NCBI RefSeq assembly: GCF_025532145.1
Contig: NZ_ARXS01000003.1
Span: 181,594-245,593, forward strand
Source: Alloalcanivorax balearicus MACL04
Lineage (GTDB): Bacteria; Pseudomonadota; Gammaproteobacteria; Pseudomonadales; Alcanivoracaceae
DNA: 64,000 bases
Direction of reading: 5' to 3'
A program made the translations under genes and the position numbers. Shown one piece after another: positions 8,919-16,934 of this stretch. The notes under the pieces are model-generated. The model was given only the letters and a program-made list of their open reading frames with translations. It did no database searches and was not told where the DNA came from. Positions within the stretch are counted from its first letter, which is position 1. Every line of letters starts with the position of its first letter.

Positions 8919-10352
8919 TCAAAATTCCTCTTCGGAAAGCCGCTCCATTTCCTTGAGACGCGCATTCAGAGCGCTGCGCAGGGCGAACTGTCCGCTGGCT
9001 TCCTTCAGGGCAAACTGCATTTGTTGTTTGGCCTCGCGGTCCCGGCCGCGCAGGAAGGCGTATTCGGCCCGGCCCCGATGAGCGCGCGCCAGTTCCCCGC
9101 TGTTGCCCCAGGCATCCGCCGCCATGGACCACAGCATGGGATCATCCGGGCGCTGCCGCAGTAGCGGTTCCAGGACCGGCACCGCTTTTTCCGGCTGTTT
9201 GGAATACAGATAGGCCCGCGCCAGCAGTACCGAGCTGGGGTAGCCCTCCGGGTTGATCTTCTGCACCCACTGGGCCATTTCGATGGCACGGGGATAATCG
9301 CCTTCCGCCAGCGCCACTTCCGCCAGGCCCAACGGATACCACAGTTCGGCACGGTCCTGTTGGCGTAACTGATCCAGCCGGCGACGGGCCAGATCGTACT
9401 TTTTGTCGTACAGGGCCGACATGGCGAGGCCATAGCGGGCTGCTTCCTGCTGACTGACGTCGCCGTTCTTCAGCCGTTTCTGGAAGTAGGCTTCGGCGCG
9501 TTGATAATCGTCGAAGAAGGAGGCCTGGATACGGGCGCGTACCAGCTCGAAGGGCAGGGAGGTTTCCTGTTTCGGGTGAGGCAGGTTGCGGGCCCGGGCG
9601 CGGCTGTCCGCCACCCGGCTTTCTGTGACCGGGTGAGTGAGCAGAAACTCTGGCGGATCGCCGGCGAATTGCTGCTGTTCCACCAGCCGTTCAAAAAAAC
9701 GGGGCATGGCGTTCGGGTCCAGGCCCGCCGAGACCAGGGTCTGCATGCCGACCCGGTCCGCTTCCCGCTCATGGTGGCGGGAGTAGGCCAACTGAGACTG
9801 GATCACACCAGCCTGGGTGGCGGCCATGCCGGCCATGCCAGCTTGAGCGTCGCCCGCCACCGCCACCGCGATACTGGCCAGCATGGCCGCCAGCATGGCG
9901 ATGTTGGTGCGCTGGGAATCCACGTAGCGACGGGTAAAATGGCGTTGACTGACGTGAGCGATTTCGTGGGCCACCACACTGGCCACTTCATCCATGGAGC
10001 CGGCGTTGAGAAACAGGCCGGCGTTGAGGCCGATGACGCCGCCGGGTACCGCGAAAGCATTGATGGCCTGGCTGTTGATCACCACGATGGAGAGATTGGG
10101 TTCGTGCAGATCGCTGAACGAAGCCAACCGGTAAACCAGGTTTTCCACGTAGTCTTGTACCAGTGGATCGGTCATGATCGGTGTCTTGCCGCGCAGACTG
10201 CGCAGCCAACTGCGGCCCAGCCGGTACTCCTGGCCCGTGGACAGCAACGCCGCCGCCGGATCACCGAGATCGGGCAGATCCTGGGCGCGGCCGGGTGGCG
10301 CGGCGAGCACCACCACCAGGCTGAGTATCAGAGCGTGCATGGCACGGATCAC
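8919..10352 (-). CDS. bepA: Periplasmic M48 metalloprotease with TPR domain (BepA-like)
   Basis: BepA-type proteins (477 residues here, 487 in E. coli) are periplasmic chaperone-proteases that assist or clear LptD and other outer-membrane proteins. A signal peptide (HALILSLVVVLAAPPGRA) precedes the protease domain with the zinc motif VVAHEIAHVSQRH, and the C-terminal half is TPR repeats. I chose the GTG start at 10352 because AGGAG lies 7 bases upstream. An ATG 12 bases further in (10340) is the alternative. It converges on nadA and is divergent from the TusA-like gene. Confidence 0.9.
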   Translation of the reverse strand: MIRAMHALILSLVVVLAAPPGRAQDLPDLGDPAAALLSTGQEYRLGRSWLRSLRGKTPIMTDPLVQDYVENLVYRLASFSDLHEPNLSIVVINSQAINAFAVPGGVIGLNAGLFLNAGSMDEVASVVAHEIAHVSQRHFTRRYVDSQRTNIAMLAAMLASIAVAVAGDAQAGMAGMAATQAGVIQSQLAYSRHHEREADRVGMQTLVSAGLDPNAMPRFFERLVEQQQFAGDPPEFLLTHPVTESRVADSRARARNLPHPKQETSLPFELVRARIQASFFDDYQRAEAYFQKRLKNGDVSQQEAARYGLAMSALYDKKYDLARRRLDQLRQQDRAELWYPLGLAEVALAEGDYPRAIEMAQWVQKINPEGYPSSVLLARAYLYSKQPEKAVPVLEPLLRQRPDDPMLWSMAADAWGNSGELARAHRGRAEYAFLRGRDREAKQQMQFALKEASGQFALRSALNARLKEMERLSEEEF

Positions 10353-10419
10353 AAAGTAACTCCTGATATAAGGATGGCACCCTTTGATGGATGGCACCCG
10401 ACACCATTCCGAGGATCCG

Positions 10420-10665
10420 ATGACGGTTCATCAGACCCTGGACGCCAGAGGGCTTCAATGCCCCTTGCCGTTACTGAAAACCCGCCAGGCCCTGCGACAT
10501 CTGGCGCCGGGGCAGATGTTGCGGGTACTGGCCTCCGATGCCGGTTCGGCAAGGGATATTCCCGCCTATCTTCGACAATCACCTCACGATCTGGTTCGCG
10601 ATGGCGAAGCGGCGGGCGAGTACGAGTTTTTGATACGCTGTGGGGCCGCCGGCGACGGCGCATAG
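10420..10665 (+). CDS. TusA-like sulfurtransferase family protein
   Basis: This 81-residue protein belongs to the TusA/SirA/YedF family, which relays sulfur as a persulfide. The hallmark is GLQCPLPLLKTRQAL, with the CPxP cysteine at position 12. GAGGA precedes the ATG (10411-10415). The gene is divergent from the M48 protease and followed by the permease. It is commonly found beside bepA in pseudomonads and relatives. Whether it is the tRNA-thiolation TusA itself or a paralog cannot be told from the sequence. Confidence 0.88.
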   Translation: MTVHQTLDARGLQCPLPLLKTRQALRHLAPGQMLRVLASDAGSARDIPAYLRQSPHDLVRDGEAAGEYEFLIRCGAAGDGA

Positions 10666-10740
10666 AGACTGTGTAAATTACACGGAACTATCAACCCCTC
10701 TGAATGATCCGATACCCGGTTTTAATAAGGAAGGCACTCG

Positions 10741-11826
10741 ATGTTCAAAGTGTTCAAGGGCTGGATGGAACGCTGGTTTGCTGATGAAGAGGCGGTCTAT
10801 CTGCTGGTGGCCCTGGTCGGAGGGCTGGCGATTATCCTGCTGTTTGGCAACATCCTGGCGCCGGTGCTGGCGGCGCTGGTGCTGGCCTATCTGATGCAGG
10901 GACTGGTCAGTGCCCTGGAACGGCGTGGTTTGCCCTCTCTGTTGTCGGTGATATTGGTGTTTCTGCTGTTTCTTGGCGGCTTGGTGGCCACCCTGGTGGT
11001 GCTGTTGCCGATGGTGTGGCAGCAAACGGTCATGCTGGTGCGGGATCAGCTTCCTCACGTGCTCAAGAACAGTGAGCAATGGCTGCGGGCATTGCCCGAG
11101 CAGTACCCGGAAGTGATTTCCATCGAGCAGGTGAACATCCTGGTCAACTCCGCCCAGCGCGAACTGGCCCAGTTCGGACAGGCGGTGCTGTCTTTGTCGC
11201 TGTCATCGATCCCCAATCTGCTGGAGATCCTGGTGTTTCTGGTGCTGGTGCCGCTGCTGGTGTTCTTTTTCCTCAAGGACCGGCAGGCCCTGGTGTCCTG
11301 GCTGCTTGGACTGCTGCCTTCCCGCCGCAATGTGCTGGGCCGGGTCTGGCAAGAAATGGACGGCCAGATCGCCAACTATGTGCGCGGCAAGGCTATCGAA
11401 ATTCTGGTGGTGGGAACGGCGAGCTTCGTGGCCTTCCTGTTGTTGGACCTCAATTACGCGCTGCTGCTGGCGGTGATGGTGGGCTTGTCGGTCATCGTCC
11501 CCTATGTGGGGGCGACCCTGGTGACCTTGCCGGTGGCGGCGGTGGGTTACGCCCAGTTCGGCTGGAGCGGAGACTTCGCCCTGGTGATGGTGATATACGG
11601 GGTGATTCAGTTCCTGGACGGCAACATCCTGGTGCCGTTGCTGTTTTCCGAAGCGGTCAATCTGCACCCCGTGGCGATCATCGTCGCCATTCTGTTCTTC
11701 GGCGGGATCTGGGGGCTGTGGGGGGTGTTCTTCGCCATTCCGCTGGCCACTCTGCTGAAAGCGGTGCTCAACGCCTGGCCGCGGGAGGAGAAGGAAAAGC
11801 CCCAGGAACTACCCGCAGCCGAATAA
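10741..11826 (+). CDS. perM: AI-2E/PerM family inner-membrane permease
   Basis: This is a 361-residue membrane protein of the AI-2E transporter superfamily. Hydrophobic segments occur near residues 20-75 (two closely spaced), 150-185, 215-260 and 270-340. The conserved tail block SVIVPYVGATLVTLPVAAVGY and the PVAIIVAILFFGGIWGLWGVFFAIPLATL stretch are typical. The true substrate of PerM in gammaproteobacteria is unknown, and autoinducer-2 export is shown only for some relatives. AAGGAAGG precedes the ATG at a good distance. A 110-nt structured repeat follows. Confidence 0.88.
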   Translation: MFKVFKGWMERWFADEEAVYLLVALVGGLAIILLFGNILAPVLAALVLAYLMQGLVSALERRGLPSLLSVILVFLLFLGGLVATLVVLLPMVWQQTVMLVRDQLPHVLKNSEQWLRALPEQYPEVISIEQVNILVNSAQRELAQFGQAVLSLSLSSIPNLLEILVFLVLVPLLVFFFLKDRQALVSWLLGLLPSRRNVLGRVWQEMDGQIANYVRGKAIEILVVGTASFVAFLLLDLNYALLLAVMVGLSVIVPYVGATLVTLPVAAVGYAQFGWSGDFALVMVIYGVIQFLDGNILVPLLFSEAVNLHPVAIIVAILFFGGIWGLWGVFFAIPLATLLKAVLNAWPREEKEKPQELPAAE

Positions 11827-11857
11827 TGGGGGGATCAAGGTGCCTCTTGCCAGGAGA

Positions 11858-11967
11858 GGAGAGCCGACGGTCAGTGTTCCAGGACACGCTACAAGCACAT
11901 CCAGGTGGGCTCGGGTTTGGCCTTCCCTGGCCAAACACGGTCCTGGAACGCTGACCGCCGACTCTCC
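11858..11967. repeat. 110-nt structured intergenic repeat, copy 1
   Basis: Arms of 28 bases at 11858 and 11967 (beginning GGAGAG and ending CTCTCC) pair with three mismatched positions. Inside are a perfect hairpin with 8-bp arms GTTTGGCC/GGCCAAAC and a smaller CAC...GTG hairpin after ACACGCTACAAG. The element has exactly the same length and core as the copy at 19584-19693. Placed between the convergent perM and bcp genes, it may act as a bidirectional terminator or as a dispersed repeat of the genome. Confidence 0.85.
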
Positions 11968-11973
11968 CCGGGC

Positions 11974-12438
11974 TCAGAGCGTTTTTGCCGCTTCCAGTAC
12001 CTCGTCCACGTGGTCCTTGACCTTGACCTTGCGCCATTCCTTGCGCAATACGCCCTTGGCGTCGATCAGGAAGGTGCTGCGTTCGATGCCTTCGAATTCC
12101 TTGCCGTACATCTTCTTCAGTTTGATCACGTCGAACAGGCGGCAGACGGTCTCGTCCTCGTCACTGATCAACTCGAAGGGAAAGGCCTGCTTGGCCTTGA
12201 AGTTTTCGTGGCGGCGCAAGGAATCCTTGGAGATGCCGAACACCTCGCAGCCGGCTTTCTGGAAGGCGGCGTACTGATCTCGGAAGTTCTGGCCCTCGGT
12301 GGTGCAGCCGGGGGTACTGTCTTTCGGGTAGAAGTACAGCACCAGATTCCGGCCCTGCCAGTCACTGAGGGTAAAGGTGGTGTCGCTGGTGGCCGGAGCG
12401 GAAAAGTCGGGGACCGGCTTGTCCAGTTCTACGGTCAT
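11974..12438 (-). CDS. bcp: Thiol peroxidase Bcp (PrxQ-type peroxiredoxin)
   Basis: This is a 154-residue peroxiredoxin that reduces organic and hydrogen peroxides using thioredoxin. The peroxidatic cysteine sits in YFYPKDSTPGCTTEG, and a second cysteine five residues later is replaced by asparagine (CTTEGQN), so it may be a one-cysteine or atypical variant; another cysteine lies in AGCEVFG. It follows gcvR on the same strand, the standard gcvR-bcp arrangement, across a gap of 19 bases. Confidence 0.95.
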   Translation of the reverse strand: MTVELDKPVPDFSAPATSDTTFTLSDWQGRNLVLYFYPKDSTPGCTTEGQNFRDQYAAFQKAGCEVFGISKDSLRRHENFKAKQAFPFELISDEDETVCRLFDVIKLKKMYGKEFEGIERSTFLIDAKGVLRKEWRKVKVKDHVDEVLEAAKTL

Positions 12439-12457
12439 GGGGTGTCCTCTCAGAGTC

Positions 12458-12991
12458 TTATCGTTTCGGGGTCATGGTGGCGTCCAGGTTGCGGCCTTCG
12501 CAGAAGTCCAGGAAGGCCTCGCGCAGGCGTGCCACCGAGTGTTCGGTGGGAATGCTCAGCGCCAGATGCAGGCGGAACATGGCGGTGCCGGTATGGGGCG
12601 CGGCGTAAGTGCCGGTGGTGAGGTCGGCGATATTGATGCCGCGTGCGGAGAAGAACTCGGCGATTTCATGGACGATGCCCGGGTGATCCATGGCCACCAC
12701 CTCGACTTCGTAGGGCAGCGCCTGTTGCCCGGTATCGCCGCTGCGGGTGCGTTTCAGTGTCAGCGCCAGATCCAGTTTGCCTTCCAGGGTGGTGCGGTCC
12801 TGTTCCAGACGGGCCAGGGCGTCTTCCTCTGCCGCCACCAGCATCAGCACGGCGAACTCGCCGCCCAGCAGGGTCATGCGCGAGTCCAGAATATTGCCGC
12901 CGTACTCCAGCACGGTCTTGGACAGGGCATGAACGATGCCCGGCCGGTCGGAGCCAAGGGCGGAAATGACGATCAGTGACTCAGTGGCCAT
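12458..12991 (-). CDS. gcvR: Glycine cleavage system transcriptional repressor GcvR-like, tandem ACT domains
   Basis: This 177-residue protein consists of two ACT domains (about 3-80 and 92-170) with the characteristic [18 protein letters not shown] and [17 protein letters not shown] starts. In E. coli GcvR blocks the activator GcvA in response to glycine. No GcvA or gcv operon lies in the window, so the role is taken from family knowledge. Its position upstream of bcp and divergent from dapA is the conserved gammaproteobacterial order. Confidence 0.9.
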   Translation of the reverse strand: MATESLIVISALGSDRPGIVHALSKTVLEYGGNILDSRMTLLGGEFAVLMLVAAEEDALARLEQDRTTLEGKLDLALTLKRTRSGDTGQQALPYEVEVVAMDHPGIVHEIAEFFSARGINIADLTTGTYAAPHTGTAMFRLHLALSIPTEHSVARLREAFLDFCEGRNLDATMTPKR

Positions 12992-13097
12992 GATGGGATC
13001 CTCGCAAGCGTAAAAACTTGCTAACGTCGGTGGAACGTCGGCAAGTGGGAAGGCAGTAGCTTAACGCTACTGGTCGGGGACCGAAACCTCGCTCCGA

Positions 13098-13152
13098 TGT
13101 TCCGGGAATGTTCCGGGAATGCTCCGTAAATGCCCCATGAATGCCCCGTGCC
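13098..13152. repeat. Five-unit 11-bp tandem repeat upstream of dapA
   Basis: Units of 11 bases start at 13098, 13109, 13120, 13131 and 13142. The first two are identical (TGTTCCGGGAA) and the next three diverge progressively (TGCTCCGTAAA, TGCCCCATGAA, TGCCCCGTGCC). The period is about one helical turn. It sits in the 313-base gap between the divergent gcvR and dapA genes, which otherwise shows no gene. Confidence 0.75.
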
Positions 13153-13304
13153 GATGCCTTTTCCGGCGAATTGATATTGTTCAGGCCAAGCGCGGAGGGG
13201 TACCATACGCGGTTTGGGGAACCACGGTTCCCAAGCGGCTGTGCGCTAAGAACAGGCTCTAAATGACGAACCGGCTCTCAACGGGCCAGGCAGGAGATGA
13301 CGGC

Positions 13305-14186
13305 ATGATTCGCGGCAGTATTGTGGCGCTGGTCACCCCGATGCGGGAAGACGGCTCGGTGGACTGGGAGCGGTTGCGGAACCTGGTCGACTGGCACGTC
13401 GAGCAGGGCACCCACGCCATCGTGGCGGTGGGCACCACCGGTGAATCCGCTACCCTCGGCTTTGAGGAACACGACAGCGTGATCCGTGAGGTGGTGGCCG
13501 TGGCCAATAAACGGATTCCGGTCATCGCCGGTACCGGGGCCAACAATACCGAGGAAGCCATTCGCCTGACCCGTGACGCCAAACGCGACGGCGCCGATGC
13601 CTGCCTGCTGGTGACCCCGTACTACAACAAGCCGCCCCAGGAAGGCCTGTATCAGCACTTTCTGGCGGTGGCGCGGGCAGTGGATATTCCCCAGATCCTG
13701 TACAACGTGCCCGGGCGCACCTCCTGTGATCTGCTGCCGGAGACGGTGGAGCGCCTGTGCCGGGTGCCGAACATCGTCGGCATCAAGGAAGCCACCGGTA
13801 ATCTGGAGCGGGCGCGGGAGATCCGTGAACGCTGCGGCCCGGATTTCATGGTCTATTCCGGTGACGACGCCACCGCTTGCGAGCTGATGCTGGCCGGCGG
13901 CGATGGCAACATTTCCGTCACCGCCAACGTGGTGCCGGCGAAAATGGCGCGGCTCTGTGACGCGGCGCTGAGTGGCGATGCCGATGGTGCCCGTGCATTG
14001 AATGCGGAACTCGAGCCCCTGAATCGTGATCTGTTTATCGAAGCGAACCCGATTCCCGTGAAATGGGCGCTTTATGAGATGGGGATGATCGACCGGGGAA
14101 TCCGGTTGCCCCTGGTTACATTGTCGGAGGCCGCACAACCGCGCTTGCGTGAAACGCTGCGTCGTAGCGGGCTCCTGGAGGCATAA
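13305..14186 (+). CDS. dapA: 4-hydroxy-tetrahydrodipicolinate synthase DapA
   Basis: DapA (293 residues) condenses pyruvate and aspartate semialdehyde, the committed step to lysine and diaminopimelate. Motifs present are GSIVALVTPM at the start, GTTGESATL, the tyrosine-containing YYNKPPQEGLYQHF and YNVPGRTSCDL, and the Schiff-base lysine in NIVGIKEATGN. AGGAGA at 13292-13297 fixes the ATG at 13305. An ATG at 13263 would add 14 non-homologous residues. bamC starts at the stop codon, as in E. coli dapA-bamC. Confidence 0.97.
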   Translation: MIRGSIVALVTPMREDGSVDWERLRNLVDWHVEQGTHAIVAVGTTGESATLGFEEHDSVIREVVAVANKRIPVIAGTGANNTEEAIRLTRDAKRDGADACLLVTPYYNKPPQEGLYQHFLAVARAVDIPQILYNVPGRTSCDLLPETVERLCRVPNIVGIKEATGNLERAREIRERCGPDFMVYSGDDATACELMLAGGDGNISVTANVVPAKMARLCDAALSGDADGARALNAELEPLNRDLFIEANPIPVKWALYEMGMIDRGIRLPLVTLSEAAQPRLRETLRRSGLLEA

Positions 14187-14821
14187 TGCAGCGTTGGCTT
14201 ACTGTTGTCGCGCTGGCCACCACGGGTATGGTGGCCGGCTGTGGTTTGATTCCGAATCAAAGTCTGAAGTATCGCGAAGCCGAGGTGGTGGAGCCGATGA
14301 CCGTGCCGGACGGCTGGGTGTTCATTGGCCAATCCCCACTATATGAAGTGCCGGACGCGGATCAGCGGCTGACCGCCGAGGATGGCGAACGGGGCTTCCA
14401 GGCGCCAAAACCGCCGGATCTGGTCGGCGCGGTGCCGGAAGACGGCGACCAGACGCCGGTGCCGGCGTTGCCGGCCGGCGCCAGGGCGGTGCTGGCGAAG
14501 GACGGTACCGGTTATCCCATCATCATGATGCCGGACCGCTATGCGCAAGCCTGGGAAAGCGTGGGGCAGGCACTGACGCAGACCGACCTGCGCGTCACCG
14601 ACCGTAACCGCGACCAGGGCGTGTTCTTCCTCACCACGCCGGAACGTTATCAGCTCCAGCCGGCGGAGGCTCAGCTCAAGCTCAGCCATACCACCAACGG
14701 TATTCAGGTGGCCCTGATGAACGCTGAAGGCACCGCGCTGGCGGATAAAGCCGGAAGCCTGGCGGTATTGGAAAGTCTGTACGGCGAGCTGCAACGTATC
14801 GGCTCGGGTATCCGGCGCTAG
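14186..14821 (+). CDS. bamC: Outer membrane assembly lipoprotein BamC (short form)
   Basis: BamC (NlpB) is a lipoprotein accessory subunit of the BAM complex. The signal peptide ends in the lipobox VAGC, giving lipidated Cys-19. The protein is 211 residues, well short of the E. coli 344. After the N-terminal lasso region only one helix-grip domain (about 105-210) appears, marked by DLRVTDRNRDQGVFFLT. The second domain seems absent rather than frameshifted, since the stop is followed closely by the next gene. The ATG overlaps the dapA stop, which supports coupling. Confidence 0.85.
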   Translation: MQRWLTVVALATTGMVAGCGLIPNQSLKYREAEVVEPMTVPDGWVFIGQSPLYEVPDADQRLTAEDGERGFQAPKPPDLVGAVPEDGDQTPVPALPAGARAVLAKDGTGYPIIMMPDRYAQAWESVGQALTQTDLRVTDRNRDQGVFFLTTPERYQLQPAEAQLKLSHTTNGIQVALMNAEGTALADKAGSLAVLESLYGELQRIGSGIRR

Positions 14822-14840
14822 GCGCCGGCGGAAGGCCGCG

Positions 14841-15614
14841 GTGCGCCTGGCTTCCCTCGGCAGTGGCAGTAAAGGCAATGGCACCCTGGTGTCCGCGGAC
14901 GACTGCCTGGTGCTGGTGGATTGCGGCTTTACCGTCAAGGAAACCGAGCGCCGTCTGGCCGAGCGCGGTCTTGGCGGCGCCGATCTCGGGGCCATTCTGG
15001 TTACCCACGAGCACGGCGACCACATTCGTGGCGTGGGCGCCTTGGCTCGCCGGTACCGGATCCCGGTTTACAGTACCTTTGGCACCGCCCGGGCGGTAAC
15101 CGGGAAAGCGGCGGGCCTCCATCGCTGTGACTGGCACGAAGTGCGCCCGGGACGGCCCTTCCAGATAGGTGCCCTGGCGGTGACGCCGGTGACCGTGCCG
15201 CACGATGCCCGTGAACCGTGCCAATACCGGTTCTCCTGGCGGCAACGGGAGGTGGGCGTGCTCACCGACCTGGGCTCGGTAACCCCTCACGTGCTGCAGG
15301 CCTATGCGGAATGCGACGCGCTGGTGCTGGAATGCAATCATGAGCCGGAATTGCTCGCCAACGGCCCTTACCCGCTGTCGCTGAAGCGTCGGGTCGGGGG
15401 GCATCTGGGGCACTTGAGCAATCAGCAGGCGGCGACGATGCTGGCGCAGTGCAACGTGGATCGCTTGCAACATCTCGTGCTGTCGCACTTGAGCGAGCAA
15501 AATAACACTCCCGATCATGCCCTGTGGGAAATTCATCAGGTCATGGAGCAGGGCCGGGAGCGAATTCAGGTGGCCAGCCAGACCGGTGGGTTTGACTGGC
15601 TGAATGTTTCCTAG
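14841..15614 (+). CDS. Metallo-beta-lactamase fold hydrolase (YycJ/VicX-like)
   Basis: A 257-residue MBL-fold protein with the metal motif [11 protein letters not shown] and downstream ligands in VPHDAREP and LECNHEP. The N-terminus [19 protein letters not shown] is typical of the YycJ/ExoA-like subgroup, whose members include single-strand DNA exonucleases. The GTG start at 14841 lies 20 bases after bamC, and purC follows. A dapA-bamC-MBL-purC order is common in pseudomonads and relatives. The actual substrate is not deducible. Confidence 0.85.
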   Translation: MRLASLGSGSKGNGTLVSADDCLVLVDCGFTVKETERRLAERGLGGADLGAILVTHEHGDHIRGVGALARRYRIPVYSTFGTARAVTGKAAGLHRCDWHEVRPGRPFQIGALAVTPVTVPHDAREPCQYRFSWRQREVGVLTDLGSVTPHVLQAYAECDALVLECNHEPELLANGPYPLSLKRRVGGHLGHLSNQQAATMLAQCNVDRLQHLVLSHLSEQNNTPDHALWEIHQVMEQGRERIQVASQTGGFDWLNVS

Positions 15615-15645
15615 CGCAGGATCACGAGGTCAAAGCAGGTACCCC

Positions 15646-16365
15646 ATGGAAAAACGTGACGAACTCTACGCCGGCAAGGCCAAGTCCGTATACACCACCG
15701 ACGACGCCGACAAGCTGGTGATCGTGTTTCGCAACGACACCTCTGCTTTTGACGGCAAGAAGAAAGAGGCGCTGGACCGTAAGGGCGCGGTGAACAATCA
15801 GTTCAACGCCGCCATCATGGAAAAGCTCCAGGCCGCCGGTATTCCCACTCATTTCGAGAAGCTGCTGTCCAACACCGAATGCGTGGTGAAGAAGCTGGAG
15901 ATGATCCCGCTGGAATGCGTGGTGCGTAACATCGCCGCCGGGTCCATCGTGCGCCGCCTGGGCGTGGAGGAGGGCAAGGAACTGAATCCGCCCACCTTCG
16001 AGCTGTTCCTCAAGGACGACGCCCTCGGTGATCCGATGGTCAACGAATATCACGCGCGCAGCTTCGGCTGGGCCGAACCCGAGCACCTGGAAAAAATGAA
16101 GGAGCTGACCTTCAAGGTAAACGACGTGCTCAAGCGGCTGTTCCTGGACGCCAACATGCTGCTGGTGGACTACAAACTGGAGTTTGGTCTGTTCCAGGGC
16201 GAGGTGGTGCTGGGCGACGAGTTCTCCCCGGACGGCTGCCGCCTGTGGGACAAGGACACCCGTGAGAAAATGGACAAGGACCGTTTCCGCCAGGGGCTGG
16301 GCAATGTGGTGGAGGCCTATGAAGAAGTCGGCCACCGCCTCGGCATCACCTTCCAGTACGACTGA
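15646..16365 (+). CDS. purC: SAICAR synthetase PurC
   Basis: PurC (239 residues) ligates aspartate to CAIR in purine synthesis. It starts with [15 protein letters not shown], has the conserved [16 protein letters not shown], the [20 protein letters not shown] block and the DYKLEFGLF...[15 protein letters not shown] motif. The ATG at 15646 gives the family length (237 in E. coli). The longer open frame from 15604 overlaps the previous gene. It ends the plus-strand cluster and converges with the cio genes. Confidence 0.97.
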   Translation: MEKRDELYAGKAKSVYTTDDADKLVIVFRNDTSAFDGKKKEALDRKGAVNNQFNAAIMEKLQAAGIPTHFEKLLSNTECVVKKLEMIPLECVVRNIAAGSIVRRLGVEEGKELNPPTFELFLKDDALGDPMVNEYHARSFGWAEPEHLEKMKELTFKVNDVLKRLFLDANMLLVDYKLEFGLFQGEVVLGDEFSPDGCRLWDKDTREKMDKDRFRQGLGNVVEAYEEVGHRLGITFQYD

Positions 16366-16384
16366 CCCGGCCTGAATTCCATCG

Positions 16385-16428
16385 CGGTCCTTTTCTGATA
16401 CAGGAAAGTCTGATACAGGAAAGGACCG
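16385..16428. terminator. Hairpin with tandem repeat after purC, possible terminator
   Basis: CGGTCCTTTTCTG (16385-16397) pairs with CAGGAAAGGACCG (16416-16428) with one wobble. The right part of the structure was made by a 15-base tandem duplication (TCTGATACAGGAAAG at 16394 and 16409). No T-run follows on either strand, so termination would be weak or factor-dependent. Confidence 0.5.
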
Positions 16429-16559
16429 TGATTGTTGCCCGTTCCCGCCTTCCCGCTTCCTCTCCCGCCCACCCCTGGGGCCTGGTTCCAGCGCCATATC
16501 AGTGCGTTCGGCGTTACGGTTTTGCACAAGGTAACGAAAATTTCACAATGCGCTGAAGC

Positions 16560-16750
16560 TGCCTGGCGCAAGTCGTTGTTTTTTCTTGGATCGATATATA
16601 ACTTATTGATTTTAAAGAGATTTAATTTTATGGATACTTTTTCGTCATTCTGTCGAAATGTCAGGGTAAATGGGGCCTGGCGACAGTTGATGACAGTCTG
16701 TGCACAGAGTTATCCACAGATTCTGTGAGTAACTCACCGGTGGATAAACC
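16560..16750. other. AT-rich segment with DnaA-box-like sequences
   Basis: In the 395-base gap between convergent purC and cio genes, about 16570-16640 is strikingly AT-rich against GC-rich surroundings. It is followed by a perfect DnaA consensus TTATCCACA (16710-16718), and by GGTGGATAA (16739-16747), a one-mismatch box in the opposite orientation. A TGTGCACA palindrome lies at 16700-16707. Neither neighbouring gene needs a promoter here. It could be a DnaA titration or initiator-associated site, or an old insertion. No gene is seen in it. Confidence 0.45.
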
Positions 16751-16760
16751 CTGATCAATT

Positions 16761-16934
16761 TTAGCCGCCGTGCAGGCCCAGGGTGTTCATGAACAGACGC
16801 ATCAGTCCGGCGGCGAAACCGAGCGCCAGCACACTGGCACTCCAGATCAGTGCCATCCACCCCAGCCGTTTGGGCCAGGAGGGCGGCGGGGCGGCTTGGG
16901 TCGTTTGAAAGTGTTTCATCTGCCGGGTTGCCAT
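16761..16934 (-). CDS. Small CydX-like/DUF2474 subunit of the bd-type oxidase
   Basis: A 57-residue protein with a basic N-terminus and one transmembrane helix (about 24-50, WMALIWSASVLALGFAAGLMRLFM). It resembles the DUF2474 proteins encoded after cioAB, which are thought to stabilise the oxidase as CydX does in E. coli. The ATG at 16934 overlaps the cioB stop by four bases (ATGA). A second ATG at 16919 is possible. Confidence 0.75.
   Translation of the reverse strand: MATRQMKHFQTTQAAPPPSWPKRLGWMALIWSASVLALGFAAGLMRLFMNTLGLHGG

Noticed and set aside
9501..10676. Plus-strand frame opposite the M48 protease
   Set aside because: Shadow of the clearly coding minus strand; no motif.
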